56,739 bases of DNA from Candidatus Omnitrophota bacterium (GTDB lineage Bacteria > Ratteibacteria > UBA8468 > B48-G9 > JAFGKM01), in assembly GCA_016928555.1 (NCBI GenBank), contig JAFGKM010000034.1:1-56739 (forward strand). The letters run 5' to 3'. Of this stretch, positions 1-9,581 are shown one piece after another. Positions within the stretch are counted from its first letter, which is position 1, and every line of letters begins with the position of its first letter. A program made the translations under genes and the position numbers. The notes under the pieces were generated by a model. It had not been told where the DNA came from, did not search any database, and saw only the letters and a list, made by a program, of their open reading frames with translations.

Positions 1-135
1 GTATTCTTCAAAGCACGCTTTGAATTCACTCCTGAATGCGGCGTGGTCATCCACCAAAAGTATCCGGCCGGGTATGGAAGATTCCGTTTTGACCGTGACC
101 GTACGGAGTTTCGACGGCCTTTTTTTCAGCTTCAT
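1..135 (-). CDS. Response regulator, N-terminal fragment (runs off the window)
   Basis: Only the first 45 codons are inside the window. After a basic 20-residue leader the sequence reads GRILLVDDHAAFRSEF, the first strand and acidic pair of a CheY-like receiver domain; the DDH triplet is typical of NarL/FixJ-family regulators. The ATG at 135 is preceded by GGAGG at four bases. The phosphoacceptor Asp and output domain lie outside, so the target is unknown. It is transcribed away from the citrate synthase. Confidence 0.75.
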   Translation of the reverse strand, partial: MKLKKRPSKLRTVTVKTESSIPGRILLVDDHAAFRSEFKACFEEY

Positions 136-438
136 CAATCCTCCAATGCGCTTATACAGTTATTTACAGCTTCCTCCATATAAAAATCATGATAACCGGA
201 TGTTTTGGCTACGATTCAATTTTACTAAGCTCGCCATTAGCTGTCAAGATTGATAGTAAGTGGTAAATTGTATAGAAGGCTCGGCGGGTGTGCCGGCCGA
301 TGCTCTTTATTCATCGCATCGGCACCCTTCTCCCTTTCCGCCACAAAGCGCAGGCGGACTGCGCAAGGAAGATGGACATATAGGGTAGACGTGGTTCACT
401 GAAGTCTTACAGCTGAGTAATAAGCGTTACGGATATCC
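136..438. other. Intergenic region with a GC-rich hairpin (286-327)
   Basis: No credible gene here. GGGTG and CCGATGC (286-303) face GCATCGG and CACCC (316-327), making an imperfect hairpin downstream of the citrate synthase stop. There is no T-run, so it is not a clear intrinsic terminator. At 335-357 lies a degenerate copy of the CCGCCACAAAGC/GGCGGACT palindrome also seen near 34750 and 48650. Confidence 0.45.
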
Positions 439-1821
439 TTATTCCTGCCTGCCGCGGTCTGCCATGCTTATATATTCCGAACGCCTGACAATGCTCTTGT
501 AGGCGGGGCGTATAATCTTTCCGCCGTTTATGATTTCCTCAACGATGTGGGCGCACCAGCCGGCAATCCTGCCGATGGCGAAGAGCGGAGTGTACAGTTC
601 AACAGGTATATCAAGCATCTTGTAAACCATGCCGGAGTACAAATCCACATTGGCGCAAAGCGGCCTGTTTATTCCTTTCTCCTCGTTAAAAACTTCCGGT
701 CCGAGTTTTTCAACCATTTCGTAAAGACGGAATTCATCTTCCATCCCTTTTTCTCCGGCCAGTTCCCTCCCTTTTTCCTTAAGTATAACGGCGCGGGGGT
801 CGGAGACGGTATAGACCGCATGGCCTAGTCCGTATATAAGCCCGGACCGGTCAAAAACCTCGCCCTTCATAATCCGGCGAAGGTAATCCTTTGTTTTCTT
901 CTCATCGGCTGAATAACCGATATTTTTGCGGATGTCCTCAATCATCTCCATAACCTTAATATTGGCGCCGCCGTGCCTCGGTCCCTTGAGTGAACCGAGA
1001 GCCGAAGCGACAGCCGAATATATGTCGGTACCTGAAGAGGTAACCACGTGGGCGGTAAACGTGGAATTATTCCCGCCGCCGTGTTCCGCATGAAGCAGAA
1101 TGCACAGGTCGAGAAGTTCCGCCTCTTTAGCCGTATAGCGGCTGTCGGGCCGTATCATGTACAAGAAATTTTCCGCGGTGCTCAAATCCGGCCGGGGACT
1201 GTGGATAATCAGGCTCTTTTCCTTGTAATAATGCGCCATCAACCGATAGTTGTGGGCGGCAAAGACGGAAATCCGGGAGATGAGCGCTATTGACTGCCTG
1301 ATGATATTGGAGATACTTGTATCATCGGGCTTTTCATCGTATCTGTACATGCCCAGGACACTCCTTGCAAGGTTGTTCATGACATTCCTGCTCGGATTCT
1401 TGAGCGTCATGGAAGCATCGGCCTTTTCCGGTATAATCCTGTATTCGTTGAGGAGGCGGTTAAAAGCGGCAAGTTCTTCCCTGTTCGGCAAAACGCCGAA
1501 AAGCAGGAGGTAGGCGCACTCCTCGAAACCGTGCCTTTTTTCTTCATGAAAACCCCTGACAAGGTCGGAGATATCTATGCCCCTGTAAAAAAGCCGTCCT
1601 TCAATGGGAACCCTTTCGCCCTCGTCCATTATATAGGCGTGAACTTCGCCTATTTCCGTCAAGCCTACCAGCACGCCCGTGCCGTCTTTGTTGCGCAATC
1701 CCCTCTTGACGCTGAATCTGTCATAGAGCTCGGACTCTATCCGGCTGTTCCGCTCGGCCAGCATGCCCAGTTTTTCAAGAAAGCCGTTTTCCCGATTTTT
1801 GTTTGGAGAATTATTGCTCAT
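439..1821 (-). CDS. gltA: Citrate synthase
   Basis: Condenses acetyl-CoA and oxaloacetate to citrate in the cytoplasm. About 460 residues, within the family range. The signatures are in order: LLHAEHGGGNNSTF (first active-site His region), LKGPRHGGAN (second), GLGHAVYTVSDPRA, and a late NVDLYSG segment with the catalytic Asp. The reading frame opens at a TTG at 1866. The ATG at 1821 is preferred because AAGGG lies nine bases upstream; the ATG at 1830 abuts that sequence and the upstream TTG lacks a ribosome site. It stands alone, divergent from the sensor kinase. Methylcitrate synthase activity cannot be excluded from sequence, but no prp genes are nearby. Confidence 0.93.
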   Translation of the reverse strand: MSNNSPNKNRENGFLEKLGMLAERNSRIESELYDRFSVKRGLRNKDGTGVLVGLTEIGEVHAYIMDEGERVPIEGRLFYRGIDISDLVRGFHEEKRHGFEECAYLLLFGVLPNREELAAFNRLLNEYRIIPEKADASMTLKNPSRNVMNNLARSVLGMYRYDEKPDDTSISNIIRQSIALISRISVFAAHNYRLMAHYYKEKSLIIHSPRPDLSTAENFLYMIRPDSRYTAKEAELLDLCILLHAEHGGGNNSTFTAHVVTSSGTDIYSAVASALGSLKGPRHGGANIKVMEMIEDIRKNIGYSADEKKTKDYLRRIMKGEVFDRSGLIYGLGHAVYTVSDPRAVILKEKGRELAGEKGMEDEFRLYEMVEKLGPEVFNEEKGINRPLCANVDLYSGMVYKMLDIPVELYTPLFAIGRIAGWCAHIVEEIINGGKIIRPAYKSIVRRSEYISMADRGRQE

Positions 1822-2140
1822 CTCTTTCATCCCTTGTTTTTGCATTTTAATTAAGACTCTCTGCAAAATGAAATCCTGAATTGATATTTTACCTTTTTCC
1901 CTCTCCTAAGGCAAAAGCAAGCATGAGAAAGCAGTTTGTTTATCCGTACGGCTTAAACCGAGTGCAGAGATTTCAACGCCTTAACAGCCAATGGCTTTTC
2001 CAAGCATGGCAGAAAATAATCGTAGTGAAAACGGGGGCGCCGTTTATTTTGACAAATAACGGGAATATGTTAAAGTTTTCATAGATAATTGAAGCCGGAA
2101 ATGAACATTCCATGGATTACGCAGGTTGCACAAGGCAACT
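1822..2140. other. Divergent intergenic region, citrate synthase / sensor kinase
   Basis: About 320 bases without a coding signal. It holds a plausible promoter facing right (2049-2076) and presumably the citrate synthase promoter on the other strand, which I could not identify. Confidence 0.4.
2049..2076 (+). promoter_or_regulatory. Candidate sigma70-type promoter for the sensor kinase operon
   Basis: TTGACA at 2049, a 16-base spacer, then TAAAGT at 2071. The -35 is perfect and the -10 matches four of six positions. It lies 65 bases before the kinase ATG. Confidence 0.45.
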
Positions 2141-3928
2141 ATGCTTATATCAAGAAAGCTTCTCTCCGAATATCAGGGAACCCGCAATAAAACCTATGGA
2201 CGCATAAGGAGTACAATTCCGCTTATAACCCTGCTTACAGGATTTCTATTCATCTTTCTCTCCTCAAATACAGTCAGGGCGGAACAGGCTGTGCGCGTGG
2301 GTGTATACCAGAACAGCCCCAAGGTTTCAATCTCCGAATCGGGAAGGGCGGAGGGAATTTTCATTGATATAATAGAGGCAATTGCCGAAGAAGAGGGATG
2401 GTCGCTGAAATATGTGCGCGGCACATGGAGCGAAGGGCTCGACCGGCTGGAGAAGGGAGAAATAGACCTTATGCCGGACGTGGGATACAGCAAACTGCGC
2501 GAAGAGACTTTTTCGTTAAACCGTGAGCCGGTTCTGTCAGACTGGTTTCAGATATATACGCGCCGCGGAAGCGGCATCCGCTCCCTGATTGACCTGGACG
2601 GCAAGCACATCGCGGTTCTGGAACGCTCGGTACAGCAGGATATTTTCGAACAATTCCACTCGGGATTTGACATAACTGTTTCAATCATCTCTTTTAAAAA
2701 TTTTGAAGATGCGTTTAACTCGGTGAAGCAGGGAGATGCGGATGCAGTCATAAGCAACCGTTTTTACGGAACTCTGAACGCCGGCAGGTACGGCCTTGAA
2801 GACACAGCCGTCATATTCAATCCCAACCGCCTTTTTTTTGCGGCACCCAAAGGCAAAAGCGCACAATTGCTCAAGGCTATTGATAAACACCTCGTCCAGT
2901 TTAAGAAAAATTCAAACTCGGTTTACTACCGGTCGCTGCGGCGATGGACTTCCGAAGAGGTTATTCCCGTATTCCCGATATGGCTTAAAGGGGTGGGAAT
3001 CTTTTTGGCCGGAATCATTCTGTTAGGTTTTCTGTGGAACAGGTCTCTCAAGCGCCAGGTAAGGTCGCGCACGCGCCTGCTGGATTTGAGCAACCAGGAG
3101 ACTACCTACCTTTACAAGGAACTGCAGAAGTATGCCGAAACTCTGGAAAAAAGGGTTGAGGAGCGCACGGAAGAACTGTCAAAAACAAACAGCGAATTGA
3201 TTAAAGCCAGAGATGCCGCCGAAGCGGCCGACAGAACCAAATTGGCATTCCTTGCCAGCATGTCCCACGAACTGCGCACTCCGCTAAACTCAATTATCGG
3301 TTTTACCGGCCTGCTTCTGCAGGGAATGGCGGGACCGTTGAACGAGGAGCAGAATAAACAGCTGCGCATGGTCAAAAACAGCGGTCAGCATCTGCTGTCG
3401 CTCATCAACGACGTGCTGGATATTTCCAAAATAGAAGCGGGACAGATAGACGTTGCCAATGAAACGTTCGACATCCCTGAATCCGTTCAAAGGGTTGTTC
3501 AGATGGTAAGGCTTCTTGCTGAAAGCAAACGTCTGCTGCTGACCTTGAATATAGCGCCGGACGTAAGCCGGATTACCAGCGACCGAAGGCGCTTTGAGCA
3601 GATTCTCATGAATCTGATGAGCAATGCAATAAAGTTTACCGATGAAGGAAAGGTGCATGTGGACGCCTCTGCGGAAAAAGGAGAGCTTATAATACGGGTA
3701 ACAGACACCGGAATCGGGATTAAGCCGGAGGATAAGGACAAATTATTCCAGCCTTTCCGCCAGCTGGATACAGGCCTTACGCGACAGCATGAAGGGACAG
3801 GATTGGGGCTTTCAATCTGCAAGCGCCTGGCAGAAAGGCTCGGCGGCTCCATTACGGTGGAAAGCGAATGGGGAAAAGGGAGTGTTTTCCAACTCACCCT
3901 GCCCCTCTTCCCCGAAAGGAAGCCATGA
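2141..3928 (+). CDS. Membrane sensor histidine kinase with periplasmic SBP-type sensor domain
   Basis: About 595 residues. A hydrophobic N-terminal segment (about 24-47) is followed by a family-3 solute-binding-protein domain (about 50-280, beginning VRVGVYQNSPK), so it probably senses a small ligand in the periplasm. A transmembrane helix (about 285-303), a charged coiled coil, and cytoplasmic HisKA and HATPase domains follow. The phospho-accepting His is in SMSHELRTPLN (residue 376). The N box is NLMSNAIKF, G1 is DTGIGI and G2 is GTGLGLS. The ATG at 2141 has AAGG five bases upstream; the frame extends to a TTG at 2126. Its stop overlaps the next gene (ATGA), so the receiver protein is its likely partner. 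Ligand unknown. Confidence 0.9.
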   Translation: MLISRKLLSEYQGTRNKTYGRIRSTIPLITLLTGFLFIFLSSNTVRAEQAVRVGVYQNSPKVSISESGRAEGIFIDIIEAIAEEEGWSLKYVRGTWSEGLDRLEKGEIDLMPDVGYSKLREETFSLNREPVLSDWFQIYTRRGSGIRSLIDLDGKHIAVLERSVQQDIFEQFHSGFDITVSIISFKNFEDAFNSVKQGDADAVISNRFYGTLNAGRYGLEDTAVIFNPNRLFFAAPKGKSAQLLKAIDKHLVQFKKNSNSVYYRSLRRWTSEEVIPVFPIWLKGVGIFLAGIILLGFLWNRSLKRQVRSRTRLLDLSNQETTYLYKELQKYAETLEKRVEERTEELSKTNSELIKARDAAEAADRTKLAFLASMSHELRTPLNSIIGFTGLLLQGMAGPLNEEQNKQLRMVKNSGQHLLSLINDVLDISKIEAGQIDVANETFDIPESVQRVVQMVRLLAESKRLLLTLNIAPDVSRITSDRRRFEQILMNLMSNAIKFTDEGKVHVDASAEKGELIIRVTDTGIGIKPEDKDKLFQPFRQLDTGLTRQHEGTGLGLSICKRLAERLGGSITVESEWGKGSVFQLTLPLFPERKP

Positions 3929-4326
3929 AAAAGACCATTCTCATTATTGAAGATAACGAACAAAATCTCTACCTTGCCACATTTTTGCTGGAACGGAACG
4001 GTTTTGAAGTTGAATCTGCAAGAGACGGTACGGAAGGGATAGCCATGGCAAATCAGATTAAACCGGACCTGATACTTCTCGACATACAATTGCCGGAGAT
4101 AGACGGTTATGCGGTTGCACGGGCGTTGAGGCAGAATCCGGCCCTGAAAGAAACACCCATTGTAGCCGTTACCTCTTACGCCATGCCGGGCGACAGGGAA
4201 CGCACCATTGAGGCGGGATGCACCGGCTATATAGAAAAACCGATAAATCCCGACACATTCAAAGCCGAAATAGCAAAGTATATCAAGCCCGCAGGAGGAA
4301 CTAAAAATGACAATTCTGATTGTTGA
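3925..4326 (+). CDS. Single-domain response regulator (CheY/DivK-like)
   Basis: A stand-alone receiver domain of 133 residues with no output domain. Visible motifs are LIIEDNEQN (acidic pocket), LLDIQLPEIDG with the phosphoacceptor Asp53, VTSYAMPG with the switch Thr/Ser position, and EKPINP with the conserved Lys. The ATG overlaps the kinase stop by four bases and is preceded by GAAAGGA. It can only pass phosphate or bind a partner, so it probably shuttles between the upstream and downstream kinases. Confidence 0.9.
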   Translation: MKKTILIIEDNEQNLYLATFLLERNGFEVESARDGTEGIAMANQIKPDLILLDIQLPEIDGYAVARALRQNPALKETPIVAVTSYAMPGDRERTIEAGCTGYIEKPINPDTFKAEIAKYIKPAGGTKNDNSDC

Positions 4327-5899
4327 CGACAACGAGCAGAATATTTATCAGCAGCAAGTTTTTCTCGCTGGAAACGGGTATGAAACAGTTACTGCCGTCA
4401 ACGGCAGGGAAGCGCTGGAAAAAGCAAGGAAGGCTCCTCCGGCCCTCATTATCAGCGACATTCTAATGCCCGTTATGGACGGGTTTACCCTGTGCAGGGA
4501 ATGGAGAAAAGACGCACGCCTGAAGTCAATCCCCTTTATCTTCTATACCGCCACATATATTCATGAACAGGACCGCGAATTTGCGCTCAGCCTCGGGGCG
4601 GACGAATTCCTCGTTAAACCTCAGGAGCCGGAGGTTTTTCTCAAGATAATCAGGGAGGTTATAAAGCGCGTCCATAAAACCCCTCCGGGACAGGATGTTG
4701 AACCTTCAGTTAAAGAAGAATCCGTCTATCTGAAGCAGTATAATGCAACCCTTATACGGAAGCTGGAAAGCAAAATGCTGCAACTGGAGCAGAAAAACCG
4801 GGACCTTGAAGAAAGCCTTGCCGAGCGGAAACAGGCGCAGGACAAATACCGCGAGCTTTTTGAAGATACGAAAGACACCGTGTACGTCAGTTCTATCGAA
4901 GGGAATTTTCTGGATGTTAACCCTTCCGGCATAGAGACGTTCGGATACCGCAACAAAGAAGAGATGCTGCAACTGGATATAGAAAAAGACATCTATTGGA
5001 ATCCTGAAGACAGAAAAGAAATAAAAAAGTTATTGCGCGGACAGGGTTTTCTGAAGGATTATGAAGTGGAGATGAAGAAAAAAAACGGGGAAAGACTGAT
5101 TATGCTGTTGACAGCAAGCCTTATGAAAGACAAAAAGGGCGATGTCACGGCTTACAAGGTTATAGCACGGGATATAACCGAGCAGAAAAAACTCTTGCAG
5201 CAGCTTATACAGGCGGAAAAAATGGCGGCTATCGGAGAATTGCTCTCCGGCGTGGCGCATGAAATAAACAATCCTCTTACTGCGGTAATCGGTTTTTCGG
5301 AACTACTTCTGAAAACAGGGGATATTGACGAAAAGCTCAGGCATGACATACAGCAGATATATGATTCTTCAATTCGCGTGCACAAGATTACCGAAGGACT
5401 CCTGCGGTTTGCAAGGAAAGATAACCTGGTAAAGAAAGCCGTGAACGTAAACAGCCTGATTGAGGAAATACTGAAAATAAGGGAATACCAGCTTCGGGTA
5501 AACAACATAGCGGTAAAAAAAATCTGCCGGCAGGACCTGCCCTTGATAAGCGGCGACCCGATACAGCTGGAACAGGTGTTTCTTAACATAATAAACAATG
5601 CCGAGTATTTTATGGCCGACGAAAACAGGAAAGGCATCCTGACCATATCCACATCTGTGGAAGATAATTACGTAAAGGTCCAATTCGCCGATACCGGGCC
5701 GGGCATACCCGAGAATAAAATAACCAGAGTTTTTGACCCGTTTTTCACGACGAAACCCCAGGGGAAAGGCACGGGGCTTGGACTTTCCGTAAGTTACGGC
5801 ATTATAAAAGAGCACGGAGGAAATATCCACGTGGAAAACGGAATGAAAGGCGGCGCCGTCTTCACCGTAATTCTCCCTTTAAAAGAAGCAAAAAATTAA
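4307..5899 (+). CDS. Hybrid receiver-PAS-histidine kinase
   Basis: Cytoplasmic, 530 residues. An N-terminal receiver (1-125, phosphoacceptor Asp51 in SDILMPVMDG) is followed by a coiled coil (about 145-185), a PAS domain (about 185-295) ending in the usual DITEQKK, then HisKA and HATPase. The HisKA His is in SGVAHEINNP (residue 318); ATP-binding motifs are NIINNAEYF, DTGPGI and GTGLGLS. No transmembrane segment is seen. The start has GGAGGA seven bases upstream and lies 20 bases inside the preceding receiver gene, so the three genes form one translation-coupled phosphorelay. There is no DNA-binding output in this operon; the final regulator must be elsewhere. Confidence 0.9.
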   Translation: MTILIVDDNEQNIYQQQVFLAGNGYETVTAVNGREALEKARKAPPALIISDILMPVMDGFTLCREWRKDARLKSIPFIFYTATYIHEQDREFALSLGADEFLVKPQEPEVFLKIIREVIKRVHKTPPGQDVEPSVKEESVYLKQYNATLIRKLESKMLQLEQKNRDLEESLAERKQAQDKYRELFEDTKDTVYVSSIEGNFLDVNPSGIETFGYRNKEEMLQLDIEKDIYWNPEDRKEIKKLLRGQGFLKDYEVEMKKKNGERLIMLLTASLMKDKKGDVTAYKVIARDITEQKKLLQQLIQAEKMAAIGELLSGVAHEINNPLTAVIGFSELLLKTGDIDEKLRHDIQQIYDSSIRVHKITEGLLRFARKDNLVKKAVNVNSLIEEILKIREYQLRVNNIAVKKICRQDLPLISGDPIQLEQVFLNIINNAEYFMADENRKGILTISTSVEDNYVKVQFADTGPGIPENKITRVFDPFFTTKPQGKGTGLGLSVSYGIIKEHGGNIHVENGMKGGAVFTVILPLKEAKN

Positions 5900-5929
5900 A
5901 ACATGTTCTTCTAAGCAGATTTTAATTAC

Positions 5930-5958
5930 TTGCAACGATGTGTCTGACAAAGTATAAT
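5930..5958 (+). promoter_or_regulatory. Sigma70-type promoter for thiM-thiE
   Basis: TTGCAA at 5930, an exact 17-base spacer, TATAAT at 5953. The leader to the thiM ATG is about 75 bases and shows no TPP riboswitch motif. Confidence 0.65.
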
Positions 5959-6038
5959 TCAGAAGGACCTTCTTTTAATCCCGGGCGATTTTACGCCTGC
6001 GGATTTTTATAAAATTTCAAGTCTGCAGGGGAGGGCTT

Positions 6039-6833
6039 ATGAGCGAAACGGCAGAGATACTGGAACGGGTGAGGGAGAAGAAACCGCTGGTCCACCACAT
6101 AACCAACTGGGTCACAATATACGACTGCGCCAATATCGTAAGGGCCCTGGGAGCCCTGCCTGTGATGGCGCATGCGGAGGAAGAAGCCGCTGACATGACA
6201 CTCATCGCTTCCGCACTTGTGCTGAATATAGGCACGCTTACGCCCGGATTGATTGAAGCGATGAAGCTTGCGGGGAAAGCGGCAAACGCAAAAAACATTC
6301 CCGTCGTTCTTGATGCGGTGGGCGCAGGCGCCACAAAACTGCGGGACGACAAATGCGCCGAACTCCTTAAAGAGGTAGGAATTGACATAGTAAAAGGCAA
6401 CGCGTCCGAAATAGCAAAACTCGCGGGGATGGATGTATACACAAGGGGCGTTGAATCAACAAAAGTTGAGGCGGACATGAAAGAACTTGCGAGAAAATTC
6501 GCTTCCCATAGAGAGTCGGTCGTAGTTATAACCGGAAAACAGGATATTGTCACCGATGGGAATTCCGTCTACCTGTGCAATAACGGGCACGACATGATGT
6601 CAAAAATCGTAGGGACGGGATGTATGTCGGCTTCGGTCATAGGCGCCTTCGCCGCAGTGGAAAGAGACTACGCAAAAGCGGCCGCGGCGGCTCTCGCCGT
6701 ATTCGGAATAGCGGGAGAACTCGGAGCAAAAGACTCAGCCGGACCGGGTACGTTCAAACAGAATTTTTACGATGCCCTGTATAACCTCGGCAAGCAGGAC
6801 GTAGAAAAACTGGAACGGCTGGAAAAACTCTGA
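6039..6833 (+). CDS. thiM: Hydroxyethylthiazole kinase
   Basis: Phosphorylates 4-methyl-5-(2-hydroxyethyl)thiazole, the salvage entry to thiamin phosphate. At 264 residues it is normal size. It begins with the family motif VHHITNWVT and contains VLDAVGAGAT, VKGNASEI and the anion-hole/catalytic segment GTGCMSA (Cys195). GGGGAGGG lies just before the ATG. It overlaps thiE by one base (TGATG), so both are translated together. No thiC, thiD or thiG is in the window, so this pair alone supports salvage rather than de novo synthesis. Confidence 0.95.
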   Translation: MSETAEILERVREKKPLVHHITNWVTIYDCANIVRALGALPVMAHAEEEAADMTLIASALVLNIGTLTPGLIEAMKLAGKAANAKNIPVVLDAVGAGATKLRDDKCAELLKEVGIDIVKGNASEIAKLAGMDVYTRGVESTKVEADMKELARKFASHRESVVVITGKQDIVTDGNSVYLCNNGHDMMSKIVGTGCMSASVIGAFAAVERDYAKAAAAALAVFGIAGELGAKDSAGPGTFKQNFYDALYNLGKQDVEKLERLEKL

Positions 6834-7471
6834 TGGACCTGCAAAAAATAGATTTTTACTTCATTACAGATTCCAACCTGACAAGAAGGACCGTTGCGGA
6901 GGACGTTGAATCCGCACTTTCTGCAGGAGTGAAAATCATTCAGTACAGGGAAAAAAACAAGTCCGCCCGGGAAATGGTGGAAGAGGCATCCCTGATAAAA
7001 AAGATGTGTAACGGAAAATCAATTTTCCTAATCAACGACCGCGTTGACATCGCCCTTGCCGTAGGAGCCGGCGGCGTCCACCTCGGGCAGGATGACATGC
7101 CTTACCATACTGCAAGATTACTGCTGGGCGAGGACAAAATAATCGGGTTGACGGCTCACAGCGCGGAAGAAGCGGTACTTGCGGAAAAAGACGGGGCGGA
7201 CTATATCGGCGCATCTCCCGTTTTTGATACAGAAACAAAGCCGGACGCTGGGAAAGGAGGCGGGCTGGAACTGATACGGGATATCAGGAAGAACGTAAAG
7301 ATACCTGTTGTTGCCATCGGGGGTATAAACCTGAATAACGTTGCTTCCGTGATTTCGGCTGGGGCGGATTCTGCCGCCGCAATATCCGCAGTAGTGGCAT
7401 CGGATAACGTTGAGGAGGAATGCAGGCGTTTTATAAAAGTAATCCAGTCTACTCAAGAAAACTGCCTATGA
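6833..7471 (+). CDS. thiE: Thiamin-phosphate synthase
   Basis: Joins HMP-pyrophosphate to HET-phosphate. It is 212 residues and a TIM barrel. Family signatures seen are IQYREKNKS, FLINDRVDIALAVGA, GVHLGQDDMP, GASPVFDTETKPDAG and VVAIGGI. It starts on the last base of the thiM stop. Its 3' end overlaps the convergent lipoprotein gene by 23 bases, with no room for an intergenic terminator. Confidence 0.95.
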   Translation: MDLQKIDFYFITDSNLTRRTVAEDVESALSAGVKIIQYREKNKSAREMVEEASLIKKMCNGKSIFLINDRVDIALAVGAGGVHLGQDDMPYHTARLLLGEDKIIGLTAHSAEEAVLAEKDGADYIGASPVFDTETKPDAGKGGGLELIRDIRKNVKIPVVAIGGINLNNVASVISAGADSAAAISAVVASDNVEEECRRFIKVIQSTQENCL

Positions 7472-9581
7472 GAGCGTCGTAAACATTGGTAAAATAATCC
7501 TGGTCAAATATGCCCGCCCTGATTTCCATGCTCCCGCCGCCCGCAAGACCGATTAATATATCAAAGGTAAGCTCGCCCTCGGCGCTTCTCCCCGCCCTCT
7601 TCAACAAATTCTCCGGAGAAACCGGCGTATTGGGAGAAGACGATATGAAATACTGCCAGGAAACCGCATTACCTTCAAGATAGTCCATTATTGCCTGCGC
7701 ATTCAAGCTTTTGTTTTCATCCTCATCTTTCCATATCTCTATGCCCTCCGCATCCGTACGGATTGATTTAAGGCATAAACCCGCAAGGTTGGGGCTGTTG
7801 AGAAGGTTCATATTGGTAAAACTGTAAAGATTTTCCCTGAGAAGAGGCAGCACTATGGGGGCGTCAAGTGCATACCCGAACATCCTTTCAACGCTCAATA
7901 TCTGGCTTGCTTCCCCGAATGCGGGATACAGGTCGTTGTAGGTATCTATCAGCCGGAATCCGTTATTTTCAAGTACGTGTTTGACAAATACAATGTCTTC
8001 AATATCGCCCAACTCCACCTGAGGGTTATCCCCGCCTTCCGTGTTTACAAAAACATTGGCGTCAAACTCCGGCGTAAAATTGGCATGTATGAGCGGAAAA
8101 CCCGTTTCCCCGTCCGTCGTAACGGACATCGCAACCATGCCTCCTTCCTGCCTCGCCGCGGCGGTTAACGCCCCCGCCTCCCCGGGATTATCCCGCATCA
8201 GCGCCGTGTGCGCTGAAACAATAATCTCCATCCCGAACGGGTACGTACCGGCATCGGCTATGACGAAATACATCTTTCCTGCTTCGTCGCCGTTGCCCGG
8301 GAGAGAAATGCCGGCGGGATATCCGGCTTCGCCGGTATAGTCCTTCATATAAAGGTGGAATGTGAATGGCGACGTAAACGGCGGCCTTGCCGCGGTTATG
8401 ATTTCAGGCGTACCGTTATCCTCAAATCTTGTCCAGCCGTTAAATGCCAGCCAGTTTATTAAAGTCTGATTGGAAGGATCAACGGCCATATACAGGACAG
8501 AGGGTTTTGTGAGGTTGAAAGAAAGGAATCCTTCGCCCGCCTCACCGGCATCCTCAAGGTGCGTATTTATAATCTCTCTTCCTCCTATATCGGAAGGAAA
8601 AGCGAGAATCCTGTAACCTGTCAGCTCCTCCCCTCCGAGCTCTCCGCCGTATATCAAATTTCCGTACCTCAAGGAACCCGTAAGATATTCCCTTTCAACG
8701 GTTAAATCTATGTCCGCCATAAGCCCGGAGAACGGCTGCCGTATATTTGCGGTTACGGAAAAATCCAGTCCGCCCCAGTTTACGGGATTGCATAACATTG
8801 CACACAATTCCGTCAAAGTCACATCCTCTCCGTTCACGTACGCCGAATGGTATAACTGCTGGCTTATGTAACTGCGCAGCTGCTGCCTTGTTATAATCCA
8901 TGTATATTCAGAAGGTATCTGTGAATAGAGATTTTCCACAATCTCGTCGGCATCGTCCTTTTCCAACCTCCCGTACTGTCCGTTCGCCTTCAGGGATATA
9001 CTGCCTTCTGCAGCATTCAGAAAAGCATCCGACGAATTGCCGCTTTCAAGCCGATTCACGATATCCACGATGATAGATACGTTTGCAGGTTCCTCAGCTA
9101 TGAAATCCAGCGTTTCCTGCGTAAAATTGACGCCGCGCGGATGAAGAGCAACCCCCAGCCTGGCAATGGATTCAGTCTCATCATCGGGCTCAATGGCAAA
9201 AATCACTCCGTCCTCGCCGTAGCAGTTGAAGAAAAGGAAAACACCGTGCGCCCAGATTGTCCGTGCGGGGTTTGCCGGCAGAGGCAGCTGGCTGTTATCA
9301 AGAGCGGCTGTAACCTCTATGTACTCTTTCCCGAAAGCACCGTACAGCGGAGTATCTTCAAAGAAAGCATCCATCCCTTCGTCGGAAAGATACAATATCC
9401 CCTCCGGCAGTACGGGAAGAACAGCCGAAGAACCCCCGCCTCCTCCGCACGCAATACCCAAAACAAAAATTGCCAGAAGACTGAGTAAAGCACATGTTTT
9501 CATCAGCATGGTTTTTAAAATAGGCCCAAATCCCCCTTGAATTCCCCTTTTGTCAAAGGGGGAGAAAGGGGATTTATTCAT
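7449..9581 (-). CDS. Large exported lipoprotein of unknown function
   Basis: About 700 residues, rich in Asn, Gly and acidic residues. A hydrophobic segment (ALLSLLAIFVLGIAC) is followed by a run of five Gly, which fits a lipoprotein signal with the Cys as lipidation site, although Gly at -3 is not ideal. The mature part looks like beta-rich, substrate-facing sequence. I recognise no catalytic motif. The start is uncertain. The ATG at 9581 has GGGGAAAG four bases upstream but makes the first 20 residues a translation of a dispersed repeat. ATGs at 9509 and 9503 begin at the signal peptide but lack a ribosome site. It lies downstream of a glycosidase and may be part of a carbohydrate locus, which is inference from position only. 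Confidence 0.7.
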   Translation of the reverse strand: MNKSPFSPFDKRGIQGGFGPILKTMLMKTCALLSLLAIFVLGIACGGGGGSSAVLPVLPEGILYLSDEGMDAFFEDTPLYGAFGKEYIEVTAALDNSQLPLPANPARTIWAHGVFLFFNCYGEDGVIFAIEPDDETESIARLGVALHPRGVNFTQETLDFIAEEPANVSIIVDIVNRLESGNSSDAFLNAAEGSISLKANGQYGRLEKDDADEIVENLYSQIPSEYTWIITRQQLRSYISQQLYHSAYVNGEDVTLTELCAMLCNPVNWGGLDFSVTANIRQPFSGLMADIDLTVEREYLTGSLRYGNLIYGGELGGEELTGYRILAFPSDIGGREIINTHLEDAGEAGEGFLSFNLTKPSVLYMAVDPSNQTLINWLAFNGWTRFEDNGTPEIITAARPPFTSPFTFHLYMKDYTGEAGYPAGISLPGNGDEAGKMYFVIADAGTYPFGMEIIVSAHTALMRDNPGEAGALTAAARQEGGMVAMSVTTDGETGFPLIHANFTPEFDANVFVNTEGGDNPQVELGDIEDIVFVKHVLENNGFRLIDTYNDLYPAFGEASQILSVERMFGYALDAPIVLPLLRENLYSFTNMNLLNSPNLAGLCLKSIRTDAEGIEIWKDEDENKSLNAQAIMDYLEGNAVSWQYFISSSPNTPVSPENLLKRAGRSAEGELTFDILIGLAGGGSMEIRAGIFDQDYFTNVYDALIGSFLE
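9528..9575. repeat. Dispersed palindrome, family A
   Basis: AATCCCCCTTGAATTCCCC facing GGGGGAGAAAGGGGATT. Related copies are at 26604-26655 and 34680-34730. It overlaps the 5' end of the lipoprotein reading frame. Confidence 0.8.

Noticed and set aside
547-828. Antisense ORFs inside gltA, pur, car, pyrG and glt genes
   Set aside because: They are shadows of well-supported genes and show no family motifs or ribosome sites of their own.
5900-6038. TPP riboswitch before thiM
   Set aside because: The leader lacks CTGAGA and the ACCTGATC-type motif; it is too short and shows no three-way fold.
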